A DNA stretch of 64,000 nt from an uncultured bacterium (GTDB lineage Bacteria > Bacteroidota > Bacteroidia > Bacteroidales > Bacteroidaceae): NCBI GenBank assembly GCA_945829425.1, contig CALZUQ010000004.1:19337-83336 (forward strand). The letters are read 5' to 3'. The notes beneath the pieces were generated by a model. The model searched no databases. It was given only the letters and a program-made list of their open reading frames with translations, and was not told where the DNA came from. Numbering within the stretch: position 1 is the stretch's first letter; each line of letters starts with the position of its first letter. Position numbers and translations under genes: made by a program. Positions 42,192 through 51,612 of this stretch are shown in pieces.

Positions 42192-45100
42192 ATGAAACAG
42201 AAACGACCACTTAAGCCCGGGTTCTTCGGGCTGCTAATGGGACTTCTCATGCTGTTTGGCTCAACTACGTTGGGTCATGCCCAGGATAAAGCCGCAAGGG
42301 CAGCCTGGAAATCATGGGAACAGAAGTTGAAGTATGATGCCATCTACTACTCTAACGGGGATTATGTGACCGAAACCGGTGAGGGCGGGCACAAGATGTA
42401 CCATGTGCAGGTAGCAGAAGCCGAGGCTGGCATCGAACATGCCGTTATCTATAATGATATCGGCGAAGCGTGGAACTATCGCACCGTGCGTGTCACTCCA
42501 TGGGCTATCGCGATGAAACCGACGCTGATAGACATCACCTTCGCCGACTGCTCAAGCAACACCGCGGGTACCAACGCATACGCATGGATAAGCATTGACC
42601 TTGCCGAGGAGTGCTTCGCTGACAACAAGAACCTCGAGGCAGTCTATATGAAGTATAAGATGTATGCCGACGACGACCACACCATCATGCTTAAGCCCAA
42701 AGACGTGCGTGCAGGAAAAAACATCTTCTGGAACAACACCAAACCGAAGATATATGTAGATTGGGAGTATTATCAGGACTACCTCAACGACTCTAAATGG
42801 GGAGTATATAAAGACCAGATAGTGCCCACCACCACTATGCGTGAGGCAGAAAAGACATTTGAAGGCGTGGGCTATGCCCGCGACCATGTGGAGGATGGCA
42901 AGGGCTCGTTCAGGAAAGAGTCCGCAGGAGATAAGGACATCTCTTACGCCCATGTCATCGGTGCGTCGGAGTCGGATATAAGTAAAGTCAACGGCGCTAT
43001 CCTTATATATAATGACTATGGTTGGGATGCTCCATATATCATTACACGAATATGGTCGCATGCCTACGATGGTTCCTCCGCTCTGAAGTCGGTGAAGTTT
43101 CAGGACGTGCGTAACGGCAAGTCCTACAAGGACATGAACATCACCATAGGCGACTATGCCTTTGCCAACTGCCCCAACCTTCTCACCTTCGACCTCGTGA
43201 TGAAGGTAGCGTCAACGAAAGAGATGAAGGATCTGACTCCTGCCAACATCAAGATAGGCAAGCACGTGTTCGACGGCTCGCCCAATGTTCAGATCCGCGT
43301 GCCCCTCTTTCAGAAAGCCGCATTCGAGGCTGACGAGAACTGGAAGGAGTACGCCCACCTGTTTGTGCCCTACGTGGAGGATATTACCAACTCTGACGTT
43401 GAAGAGGGCGGTGTCCACTACAGCTATATCTATAATTCCAACGGCAACTACGTGACCACGAAGGTGACAGACCCCAAAGACGGGAATCACATTCTCTATC
43501 ATGTGAAAGCCACCAGCGTGGATAACGACAAGGATGCGATAGTTGTGTATAACGACATCGGCACAGCTTGGTACTACCGCACAGTGCTCTTTGACAACAA
43601 TGCACTCAACGGCAAGAGCACTCTCAAGACCATCTCCTTTGCCGACTGCGTGTCAAATCTTCCTTATAGTCAGGCATGGGTTTGGCCACGCATCGAGCTT
43701 GGCAAGACCTCAATGCAATATTGCCCCAGCCTTGAGGAGGTGCAGATGAAATATAAGATGTATGCCGGTGACGACCATACCGTCATGCTGCGACCGGGAA
43801 CCATAGTTCCGCAGGAGGGCTTCAACTTTGAGGGCAGCCCCAAGGCCAAGATTCTTGTAGATCCCGAATACTACAGCTCATATATTAACGCCCCCGAATG
43901 GCAGGGCGTAAAGGACCGCATCGTCTCCACACCGAAGATGCGCGAGGCTGAGTTCAAGGAATACGGTATGCAGTATGCCCGCGACAACAACGAGGATGCC
44001 ACGGGATCATACAAGACCACCACGAGCAACAACGGCAATACCACTGTATATAAGGTGCACGTAATAGGTCCTGATGCCGACTACATCAAGAACCACGACG
44101 GCATTGCCTATCTCTACAAGGACATAGGTCAGACCTGGGCATATACCACCACTAAGATCTGGGCACGCTCGTTCGACGGTTGTGATGACCTGAAATCGGT
44201 GAAGATATACGACATCATGCCCTCGGCAACCAAGAACTACCTCGACCTCAACATAGAGATTGGCGACTCGGCTTTCGTCAACTGCCGCAACCTTAAGTTC
44301 TTCGACGTTGTGATGAACTCGGTGGATGAGAAAGACCACTTCGAGGTCATCCATCCGTCGCAGATGCCTATAGGCAAAGATGTCTTTGCCGGCAGTCCCA
44401 AGGTGCGCATACGCGTGGCTTCATCGGCATATACCGAGTTCCTCAACGACGAGAAATGGAGCCAGTATGCTAACCTTATAGAACCATACGACTTCGAGAT
44501 GGCGGACTATAAGGAGGGCGGAGCCATATACAGCATGTGGCGCACTGAAGATGGTCAGACTTTCTATAGCAGCAAGGATGCAGAGGAGATGGAAAAGATT
44601 GTGGAGCCTTGGGCTGCTGCATTCCGCAACCTCGAACCAGATAAACTCTTGGCTCTTGACACTGATGAGACCCTGTGGTACACACATATCACCGGTCTTG
44701 ATGATGACTATCTGAAGAAACACGATGGAGAGTTGAGAATATACAATGACATCGGTACATCTTATGACTTCAAGACCCTCGCCATCGACAGCATTCAGTT
44801 GCGTGGCAATGAGAATATTAAGAAGATTGTCTTCGAGGATTGCGCATCGGGTTCAGAAAATGCCAATACCATGCTGAAGATGGTCATCCACAACGGTGCT
44901 TTCAAGGACTGCAAGAATTTGAAGGAGCTCAACATGTTCTATCTCTCTACAAAGGGTACAAACGAGATGAAATACCTGACTCCTGAGGATGTTTATATCG
45001 GTGAGAACGTGTTCGACGGAGTGGATAAGGATTTCCGCATTGTTGTTGCTCCCGAGGCATATACGGATTTCATTACAGATGCCAACTGGGGGCAGTATAA

Positions 45101-48100
45101 GGAAATGATAGTTGCATGTGACTATGTGCCTACTGCCGAAGATGACATAGTGGAGGAAGGCGTTACATACGGATATGCCGCCAATACGCTTAACTCCCTG
45201 CCAACATCAACAGTGGCTCATCTACAATCGTCTATGTGGAATCTCGCTACTTTGGCTGGAGAGGTTGTAATAGCAGTATTAACGGACGGTCTGGCGCAAG
45301 CAGGAATTAGTGGTGCGTCAACTGCTTCAAGTACCGTAGTGACAGCATTGTCACGAACAATATTCAAGCCAGCAGCACTTATTGGGCATAGTCTTTTTAT
45401 CGCAGGTCAACCTGCAACAGAAGCAGCATATAATGCCGCCATCCATGGTATAGGCTTATGTTTTGGAGTTCAATCTGCATTGAACACTCATGCGGCACTT
45501 GCAATAAGTTCAAATATTGAGTCAAATATACGACATAACACGTGGATGATTTCAGGAAGCGGATGGATCTTGACAGAGAACAAACATCCAATATATCACA
45601 TGTATGTGAAGGATGTTGACGACAGCAAGACCGACCTTACCATCTATAATGATATAGGTACTGCTTACAACTACAGTACTATAGGCTTTGGAGATCGTGC
45701 ATTCTGGAACAAGACCAATCTTATGCGCATTGGATTCAAAGACCAGCTGCGTGGCGACACCGAGGCCCGCAAGGCAATGTGCATCGCCATTCCCGACTCT
45801 TGCTTCCTGGGCTGCAGCAACCTCCGTATGCTCGACCTCGTGCTCAAGAGCAACGAGGACGGCAGCGAGCAGGCTCTCGGTCCGGAGAACTTCCTGATTC
45901 TTGGCGACAAGATATTCGAGGGATGCCATCCCGACCTGAAGATTCGCATCGGACGCGAGCGTCTTGACGACTTCCTCGCCAACGAGACTTGGCAGCCATA
46001 CAAGAATATGTTCGAGGTGGTTGACATAGAAGACAAGGTATCGTTTGAGGAAAAAGGGGTTCAGTATGCCCGTGAGTTTGAGAACGCATCGCGAGTATAT
46101 CAGACATTCATCGAGGACCACACCATCGAGCATCTCAAAGTGGTTGGTGCAACAGATGATATAGACAAGCAACAAGGCGAGGTGTCGTTGTGGAACGATA
46201 TAGGTAGATACAACAACTACAAGCTCGACCGCGTGAAATATAAGGCGTTCTATAACAATCCCAAGGTGAAGGGACTTTCCTTCTGGGATGTGCTTGGAGG
46301 CGATGCTTACACAAACCTCAACGTGACGCTGCAAGATTCTTGCTTTGCTGATTGCAAGAACCTCGAGTATGTCAACATGCTTTATATGGTGACAGACGGC
46401 TTCAACACCGCCAAGGAGATGCTGCCCGACTCAGTTCATCTGGGCAAAGGCGTGTTTGATGGCTGCGACAAGCTGAAGATTAAGATGATGTGGAATGCCA
46501 CCGACAAGTTCCTCGCCGACTCTACATGGGCAAACTATAAGGACAAGTTTGCTCCGTGCTTCTTCAAGCCGGCAGACGAGGAGGTGGAGGATGCTCTCGA
46601 TGATGCTGGTCTTTCCTACAAGTCTCCCATCAGCGACACATGGGACGTGATGGATGCCACTCAGATGAAGAATATTGAGTCTGTACGTGACCAAATAGGC
46701 AAGAGGGAAATCAAGGCATTTGAGGAATTTAAGGCATTTGAGACTGTTGGTCTTGAGCGAGTGCCAATAGAGATGTTCCGTAACCAGAAAAACTTGCAGT
46801 TGGTTAAGATTCCTTCAACAGTGAAGACCATCTGCCAGTCTGCCTTTGAGGGATGCGGTTCATTGCCAAGAATAGAGATTCCTGAGTCTGTGACTTCTAT
46901 TGAGAATTCGGCTTTCAAAGACTGCTCGACACTTAAAAGCATAAGGATGATGTCTTCAGTACCCGCCACATTGTCAGGCGAACCATTTGCTGGTCTTCCT
47001 TCTGATTATGTCATCTACGTTCCCGACACGGCTTCGGTGGTTGCTGCTTATAAGGAAAAGTGGCCTGAGTATGCCGATCATATTCAGGAATATAAATTCA
47101 AGTCAACATTTAAGACCGTCACTGTTAAAGAAGCTGGTACACTCGCAAAGGAACTTGGCTTCTATTCCGCTACTGGTACTGATGAGTCTGGTGCGATAGC
47201 TCATTATAGCATCAGTGGTGAGTTCTCTCAGTATGATAGTTTGAAGATTGTTGGTCCTCTAAATAGTGATGACTTTGCTGCTATTCGCTCTCTTGGTGGT
47301 AGAACTCCTATACATTGCAATATAGAGCCGCGTGGACGATTGAAATATCTCGACTTGTCTGATGCAGACATTGTAAAAGGCGGTTTGTTCTATTCAACAG
47401 AGAATTATGGTGTCGATATTTACCGATCAACAAAAGATGATGTAATCGGTCTGGTAATGTTCGAAAAACTGCCATACCTCGAGACTCTCATTCTTCCCAA
47501 CTCTGCAAAGAGCATAGAGGATGAGATGGCATGGAAGTGCCCGAATCTGAAGCGCATCGTCTTCGGTCCGAACATCAACGACATCGAGGAGGACATCATC
47601 CAGGAAACTCCAAACCTGACAGAAATGATATTCCTCGGTCCTGTGCCAAAGACGATGGACAAGGAGATGTTCTACGGCAAGGCAAGCCGCATAGTGGCAT
47701 ATACCACCAATGCCGAGCAAGCCAACTATACAGCCGCAGCACGTATATATAATAATGTGGATACCATCGCCACAGGATTTGAGGACGACCGCACTCTGCA
47801 GGTAATGGCAAAGAAGGGTATCTATTTGGGTACTGACCTTGCCAATCTGAACTCTTTCGAAAATGTGGTCAACGGTGAGGGGATAGGAAAGTTTATGGAG
47901 CTGATATATGCCTTAAACGTGACAACGCTCGGCGACAACTCGCTGAACGGATGCTCTGAGATGGACGTGGTGTCATTGCCTTACAACTTGAAGTCAATCA
48001 CTGCTGATGCCTTCAAGGGCTGCACAAGTCTGAACACGGTGTATGGAACATGCTCCGAGATACCAGAATTGGCAGCAGACGCCTTCCGCGACCTGCCTTC

Positions 48101-49958
48101 TAACTTCGTCATCATCGTGCCTATGGGCAAGGAGAACGAATGGCGTGAGGCATGGAAACAGTATGCCGACCATATCATCGGCTACCGCCCTGACGAGAAG
48201 TCGGAGTTGACGGAGGTTACACTGACTAAGGCAGGAACGCTGGGTGCGAAGCTCGGTCTTGAGGTGACTATGGACGCTCCAGACAACGTGGGCAGAATCA
48301 GCGGTGACTACTATAAGATCAGGGGACTGAAGGTAAACGGTAAAATCAATGGTAAGGACATAGCCGTGATACGTATGCTCGGTGGTCGTGACGAGGAAGA
48401 AGGTGACGAGGTTGCACTCTCGCGCATGACATATCTCGACCTCTACAATGCCGAGATAGTGACCGACCCGAACAATATCTGTTACAACCGCGACAGCTAC
48501 AACGACTATGTGGAGCGCGACAACGAGGTGCCCGAGAACATGTTCTGGAAGCTCGACAACATCCGCACGCTCATACTGCCGAAGAAGGCCACGAAGATCA
48601 ACGAGGAGGCTTGCTATGACATGCTCAACCTCAAGACAGTTGTCATCGGCGACGAGACAACATATATCGACAACGATGCCTTCGGCGAATGTCCAGGTCT
48701 TGAGAACATGGTGTTCCTCTGCAACAAGAAGGCAGTACTCCACGAAGATGCCTTCAGAGACCCTGCAAGCGACAAGAACTTCCAGGTGAAGAACATGTAC
48801 GTGCCGTTCAGTTATGTGAATGACTGCAGGTCGGACAAGGAATACACCGAGCACTCGATGAACATCTGGACTAAGTATCCTGACGATGGTGTCTTCCGTG
48901 CCTACGGCCGTAACCTCGTAATGACAGATGATGATCTGCAGAACGTAAGCAACATCGACGGATGGTTTGACGACTACGAGAGCATTACTGACCTATCGAC
49001 GCTCTCTAAGACAGTCATCGACTCGCTGAAGACTGACGTTCTTGCCAAGCAGCCTAAGTTGCAGAAGATCAGTCTGCCGAAGACTCTCACAACCGTTCAG
49101 GAGAATGTCTTCTCCAATAACGGCAACCTCGTCTGGGCTGATTTCACCCGCTGCTCGGAGGCTGGAGCCTCGCTTGCAGTTAACGCCGGAAAGCTCGGTG
49201 CTGCCAAGAGCACTCTCGTGTATATGCCTTCATCGTTCGGCTCTTCGGATAAGGCCAACGTGGTATATGGTGCCGATGGCGCAAGGGAGTGCGCAAGGTA
49301 TGAACTGACTGACTCGCGCGATTATGACGTGCCGATGGAGTTCACCGCCAAGGAGATAAGCTACGACCGCAACTTCAAGAAGCGCAAAGCACCTTACACC
49401 ACCTGTCTGCCGTTCGACTGCGACGTGCCTGCAGGCTGCAAGGCTTACACACTCTCAGGTCGTTCGGACAACGAACTCATCTTCACCCAGGTGTCTGACA
49501 TGAAGGGCGAGAAACCTTACCTCATCATCGCCGAGGATGCCGACGCAAAGATTGAGCAGACCTCCAACGTGAAGATTCCTGTCACTCCTACCCGTCTGCC
49601 GCAGGTGAACGCACCCGGCTACTCTATGCTCGGCACTCTCTCGTATATCGACAACGATAAGGCGGCTGGCATGAAGGCCTACGTGCTGCAGCCCGACGCC
49701 CAGTGGCATCCCGTAAGCAACGACGGCAAGAGCAACATAGCCCCCTATCGCGCCTTCATACAGGTGAACGGCACAATGGCTACGCGCGCCCTCCAGTCGT
49801 GGTTTGAGGATGTTGATGGCACGACGGGCGTGACAGTCCTGAAGACCATCGACTTCGACGGCAAGGAACGCTACTACGACCTCAGCGGCCGCCAGCTCAA
49901 TGGCGCACCGAAGCAGGGAGTGTATATTCACAACGGGAAGAAAATTATTAGGAACTAG
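42192..49958 (+). CDS. Giant modular secreted protein with BspA-like repeats
   Basis: 2588 residues with a long signal peptide (FFGLLMGLLMLFGSTTLGHAQ). The first about 1460 residues are seven modules of about 185 residues, each marked by a YNDIG-type motif (VIYNDIGEAWNYRTV, VVYNDIGTAWYYRTV, RIYNDIGTSYDFKTL, TIYNDIGTAYNYSTI, SLWNDIGRYNNYKLD) and an 'F..C..L..V.M' LRR_5-like strand. Between modules five and six an insert (residues about 1000-1130) is unusually hydrophobic (LAGEVVIAVLTDGLAQAGISG, PAALIGHSLFIAG). The C-terminal part has BspA-type LRRs and two 'LTKAGTLG.KLG' modules, then ends YYDLSGRQ...GVYIHNGKKIIRN, a Prevotella surface-protein ending. It lies 60 bp after the C13 gene and is probably in the same operon; an adhesin or substrate of the protease is possible. 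Confidence 0.87.
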   Translation: MKQKRPLKPGFFGLLMGLLMLFGSTTLGHAQDKAARAAWKSWEQKLKYDAIYYSNGDYVTETGEGGHKMYHVQVAEAEAGIEHAVIYNDIGEAWNYRTVRVTPWAIAMKPTLIDITFADCSSNTAGTNAYAWISIDLAEECFADNKNLEAVYMKYKMYADDDHTIMLKPKDVRAGKNIFWNNTKPKIYVDWEYYQDYLNDSKWGVYKDQIVPTTTMREAEKTFEGVGYARDHVEDGKGSFRKESAGDKDISYAHVIGASESDISKVNGAILIYNDYGWDAPYIITRIWSHAYDGSSALKSVKFQDVRNGKSYKDMNITIGDYAFANCPNLLTFDLVMKVASTKEMKDLTPANIKIGKHVFDGSPNVQIRVPLFQKAAFEADENWKEYAHLFVPYVEDITNSDVEEGGVHYSYIYNSNGNYVTTKVTDPKDGNHILYHVKATSVDNDKDAIVVYNDIGTAWYYRTVLFDNNALNGKSTLKTISFADCVSNLPYSQAWVWPRIELGKTSMQYCPSLEEVQMKYKMYAGDDHTVMLRPGTIVPQEGFNFEGSPKAKILVDPEYYSSYINAPEWQGVKDRIVSTPKMREAEFKEYGMQYARDNNEDATGSYKTTTSNNGNTTVYKVHVIGPDADYIKNHDGIAYLYKDIGQTWAYTTTKIWARSFDGCDDLKSVKIYDIMPSATKNYLDLNIEIGDSAFVNCRNLKFFDVVMNSVDEKDHFEVIHPSQMPIGKDVFAGSPKVRIRVASSAYTEFLNDEKWSQYANLIEPYDFEMADYKEGGAIYSMWRTEDGQTFYSSKDAEEMEKIVEPWAAAFRNLEPDKLLALDTDETLWYTHITGLDDDYLKKHDGELRIYNDIGTSYDFKTLAIDSIQLRGNENIKKIVFEDCASGSENANTMLKMVIHNGAFKDCKNLKELNMFYLSTKGTNEMKYLTPEDVYIGENVFDGVDKDFRIVVAPEAYTDFITDANWGQYKEMIVACDYVPTAEDDIVEEGVTYGYAANTLNSLPTSTVAHLQSSMWNLATLAGEVVIAVLTDGLAQAGISGASTASSTVVTALSRTIFKPAALIGHSLFIAGQPATEAAYNAAIHGIGLCFGVQSALNTHAALAISSNIESNIRHNTWMISGSGWILTENKHPIYHMYVKDVDDSKTDLTIYNDIGTAYNYSTIGFGDRAFWNKTNLMRIGFKDQLRGDTEARKAMCIAIPDSCFLGCSNLRMLDLVLKSNEDGSEQALGPENFLILGDKIFEGCHPDLKIRIGRERLDDFLANETWQPYKNMFEVVDIEDKVSFEEKGVQYAREFENASRVYQTFIEDHTIEHLKVVGATDDIDKQQGEVSLWNDIGRYNNYKLDRVKYKAFYNNPKVKGLSFWDVLGGDAYTNLNVTLQDSCFADCKNLEYVNMLYMVTDGFNTAKEMLPDSVHLGKGVFDGCDKLKIKMMWNATDKFLADSTWANYKDKFAPCFFKPADEEVEDALDDAGLSYKSPISDTWDVMDATQMKNIESVRDQIGKREIKAFEEFKAFETVGLERVPIEMFRNQKNLQLVKIPSTVKTICQSAFEGCGSLPRIEIPESVTSIENSAFKDCSTLKSIRMMSSVPATLSGEPFAGLPSDYVIYVPDTASVVAAYKEKWPEYADHIQEYKFKSTFKTVTVKEAGTLAKELGFYSATGTDESGAIAHYSISGEFSQYDSLKIVGPLNSDDFAAIRSLGGRTPIHCNIEPRGRLKYLDLSDADIVKGGLFYSTENYGVDIYRSTKDDVIGLVMFEKLPYLETLILPNSAKSIEDEMAWKCPNLKRIVFGPNINDIEEDIIQETPNLTEMIFLGPVPKTMDKEMFYGKASRIVAYTTNAEQANYTAAARIYNNVDTIATGFEDDRTLQVMAKKGIYLGTDLANLNSFENVVNGEGIGKFMELIYALNVTTLGDNSLNGCSEMDVVSLPYNLKSITADAFKGCTSLNTVYGTCSEIPELAADAFRDLPSNFVIIVPMGKENEWREAWKQYADHIIGYRPDEKSELTEVTLTKAGTLGAKLGLEVTMDAPDNVGRISGDYYKIRGLKVNGKINGKDIAVIRMLGGRDEEEGDEVALSRMTYLDLYNAEIVTDPNNICYNRDSYNDYVERDNEVPENMFWKLDNIRTLILPKKATKINEEACYDMLNLKTVVIGDETTYIDNDAFGECPGLENMVFLCNKKAVLHEDAFRDPASDKNFQVKNMYVPFSYVNDCRSDKEYTEHSMNIWTKYPDDGVFRAYGRNLVMTDDDLQNVSNIDGWFDDYESITDLSTLSKTVIDSLKTDVLAKQPKLQKISLPKTLTTVQENVFSNNGNLVWADFTRCSEAGASLAVNAGKLGAAKSTLVYMPSSFGSSDKANVVYGADGARECARYELTDSRDYDVPMEFTAKEISYDRNFKKRKAPYTTCLPFDCDVPAGCKAYTLSGRSDNELIFTQVSDMKGEKPYLIIAEDADAKIEQTSNVKIPVTPTRLPQVNAPGYSMLGTLSYIDNDKAAGMKAYVLQPDAQWHPVSNDGKSNIAPYRAFIQVNGTMATRALQSWFEDVDGTTGVTVLKTIDFDGKERYYDLSGRQLNGAPKQGVYIHNGKKIIRN

Positions 49959-50101
49959 GAAGGAGGAATGAGGAATGAGGAGTTAAGCCTAATGTATGTA
50001 CGCTGGGATGTCATTGCGTTAATGCCATTGCGCTGAAGACAAAAGCTCAAAACTAATGGCTTAACTCCTTATCCCCCCCATAAAAATAAAAATTTAAAGT
50101 T

Positions 50102-50701
50102 ATGATTAAAAAGTTTTTTATATTAGCAGTTGCTGCCCTCGCCCTTGTGGCGTGCGGCGGTGACGATGAGCCGGACACTCCGACTCCGGAGCCTACAGTG
50201 GAATCAAAGTGCGATGTGACTCATACGGTCAACGTGTCGCAAGACTTGCTTGAAGTGGCTAACGTCACCATATATTATATAGGTGCCAACGGACTGGTTG
50301 TCTCCGAACCGATTAATTCGGCAACATGGACAAAGACCGTGACCCAGGCTCTGCCGTGCAAGTTCGGCGTTGCTCTGTCGTGCACAATGAAGCAGGGTGT
50401 GCAGTTGGATGGAAACCGCACCTACTCGTTCTCGGGCAATGCCCAACTAAGCGCGAATATAGTAGCTCAGAACGGTAAGTTCACCGACACTTATAACAAG
50501 ACCTCCACTTTGAAGAAGGCGGAACTGAATGCCGACGGTGTCGCTGCATATATCTCAACAGCCAATATCGCAGTGGCGCGTGCTGTCGACGAGAAGGGTG
50601 AAACAAGCACAACAACCATCGACTGGGGCTTCAATGCCGGTGAAGGCGGCACGACCGATACTCCCGTGAGCGGCGACCCTGCCACGGGAGATGCGGAGTG
50701 A
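50102..50701 (+). CDS. Small acidic-linker lipoprotein, unknown
   Basis: A 199-residue lipoprotein with lipobox LALVAC (Cys18) followed by GGDDEPDTPTPEPT, an acidic surface-export-like and proline-rich linker. The body is beta-rich (DVTHTVNVSQDLLEVANVTIYYIGANGLVV, NRTYSFSGNAQLSANIVAQNGKFTDTY) and ends in a Gly/Thr/Asp-rich tail. No family is recognised. It follows the giant protein gene by 143 bp on the same strand and could be its membrane anchor or partner; that is inference from position. Confidence 0.75.
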   Translation: MIKKFFILAVAALALVACGGDDEPDTPTPEPTVESKCDVTHTVNVSQDLLEVANVTIYYIGANGLVVSEPINSATWTKTVTQALPCKFGVALSCTMKQGVQLDGNRTYSFSGNAQLSANIVAQNGKFTDTYNKTSTLKKAELNADGVAAYISTANIAVARAVDEKGETSTTTIDWGFNAGEGGTTDTPVSGDPATGDAE

Positions 50702-50823
50702 TGTGAGAATTAGGAATTAAGAATGGGCTGCGCGATAACGCCCGCGATAAGACCCTACATATACGAAGTGGCTTTTCCGCTGTGAAAAGTCACTTTTTTT
50801 AAAAACGTAGGATTTGTTTGGAG

Positions 50824-50970
50824 ATGTCCGCCCAGGCTGCAATGAAGCAGATTGACCTCAAGGACTACGCCTCTAAGTTTGCTCTCTCTGGTCTGCCCAT
50901 AGTAAAGGTCGGCATCAACTTCGACCCTGAGCGCAGGACAATCGGCGACTGGACTGTCTGCGGCAGCTGA
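50824..50970 (+). pseudogene. Remnant of an AAA-ATPase/PD-(D/E)XK gene (3' end only)
   Basis: 48 codons encode SAQAAMKQIDLKDYASKFALSGLPIVKVGINFDPERRTIGDW, almost the same as the end of the ATPase at 34915 (SAETAMKQIDLKDYASKFSLCGLPIVKVG...). Everything upstream of that, including the ATPase domain, is missing. It is too short for the ORF track. It shows that a third ATPase copy once stood before the second lipoprotein copy. Confidence 0.85.
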
Positions 50971-51028
50971 AATTATGTAGGTCCTGTTAATTATTCGACA
51001 AGTCTCCCCCCATTATTATAATTGCTGC

Positions 51029-51070
51029 GGTAAAGCCATGCGGTTTGAGAAATTGCCGCATGGCTTTACC
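51029..51070. terminator. Hairpin GGTAAAGCCATGCGG, second copy
   Basis: A perfect 15-bp stem around TTTGAGAAATTG; the sister of the hairpin at 38771-38812. Confidence 0.75.
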
Positions 51071-51134
51071 CCCCCCCTATCGTATACCATTTATCGTTTT
51101 TATTATCCTTTTTTACTAAATAATTCTTCCTTTT

Positions 51135-51166
51135 TTTGCTCGTTTTATTTTTTTTCTGTAAATTTG
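51135..51166 (+). promoter_or_regulatory. Promoter TTTG-N20-TAAATTTG, duplicated copy
   Basis: The same boxes and spacing as 38876-38907. It now reads into the truncated lipoprotein fragment and could drive the LRR gene at 51613. Confidence 0.7.
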
Positions 51167-51194
51167 CAACAAAATTGGTATTATTAGTTAGGAT

Positions 51195-51589
51195 ATGCTT
51201 TTTTATATATACTGTAACATTTTTCACGTTATCCTCTTCCTGTTTGTAAGTGGGGGGTGCAAAAAACGTCTGTCGACAAGTAACATAGCGTTATTTGCCT
51301 TATTCACTTTTACCTTATTTTCTCTTACGGCTTGTTCGGACAATGATGACGATGACACGTCTTCCGCATTGACTTCCGCCAATGTGGTGGAGGTAGTGTT
51401 CTCGCCATCGAGCTTCGGCGACTTGGGTTATAACGACATCATACTGACCACAGTGTGGATTTCGAATCAACATCGTTCGACAGGAACGCTATGCCCGAGG
51501 ACATCACCAACTGCACCGAGGCGCAAGCCGACGTCATGGCAGACCTGTTCTACAAGTGTGCCGTAGCTGCCAACAGCAAATTCCATTGA
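51195..51589 (+). pseudogene. Chimeric remnant: BMP lipoprotein 5' end joined to another gene's 3' end
   Basis: From 51195 to about 51445 the DNA copies the first about 84 codons of the BMP lipoprotein (to SFGDLGYNDIIL). At 51446 it changes abruptly to unrelated sequence. In a different frame (51446-51589) that sequence reads DHSVDFESTSFDRNAMPEDITNCTE...YKCAVAANSKFH and then a stop, which looks like the natural end of a lost gene. The ORF track follows the first frame to 51566 only as a frameshifted tail. This is a deletion junction. Confidence 0.8.
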
Positions 51590-51612
51590 TACACCTTAAA
51601 AAAATAACAGTT

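Larger units (their letters stand above)
50702..51194. other. 493-bp region of gene debris and duplicated non-coding DNA
   Basis: Holds the remnant of an AAA-ATPase gene (50824-50970) and, from about 50998, a copy of the sequence that precedes the BMP lipoprotein gene, including its hairpin (51029-51070) and promoter (51135-51166). Confidence 0.8.

Noticed and set aside
51556-51612. Upstream start of the 865-aa LRR protein
   Set aside because: The added 19 residues overlap the chimeric remnant and precede a normal signal peptide at 51613.
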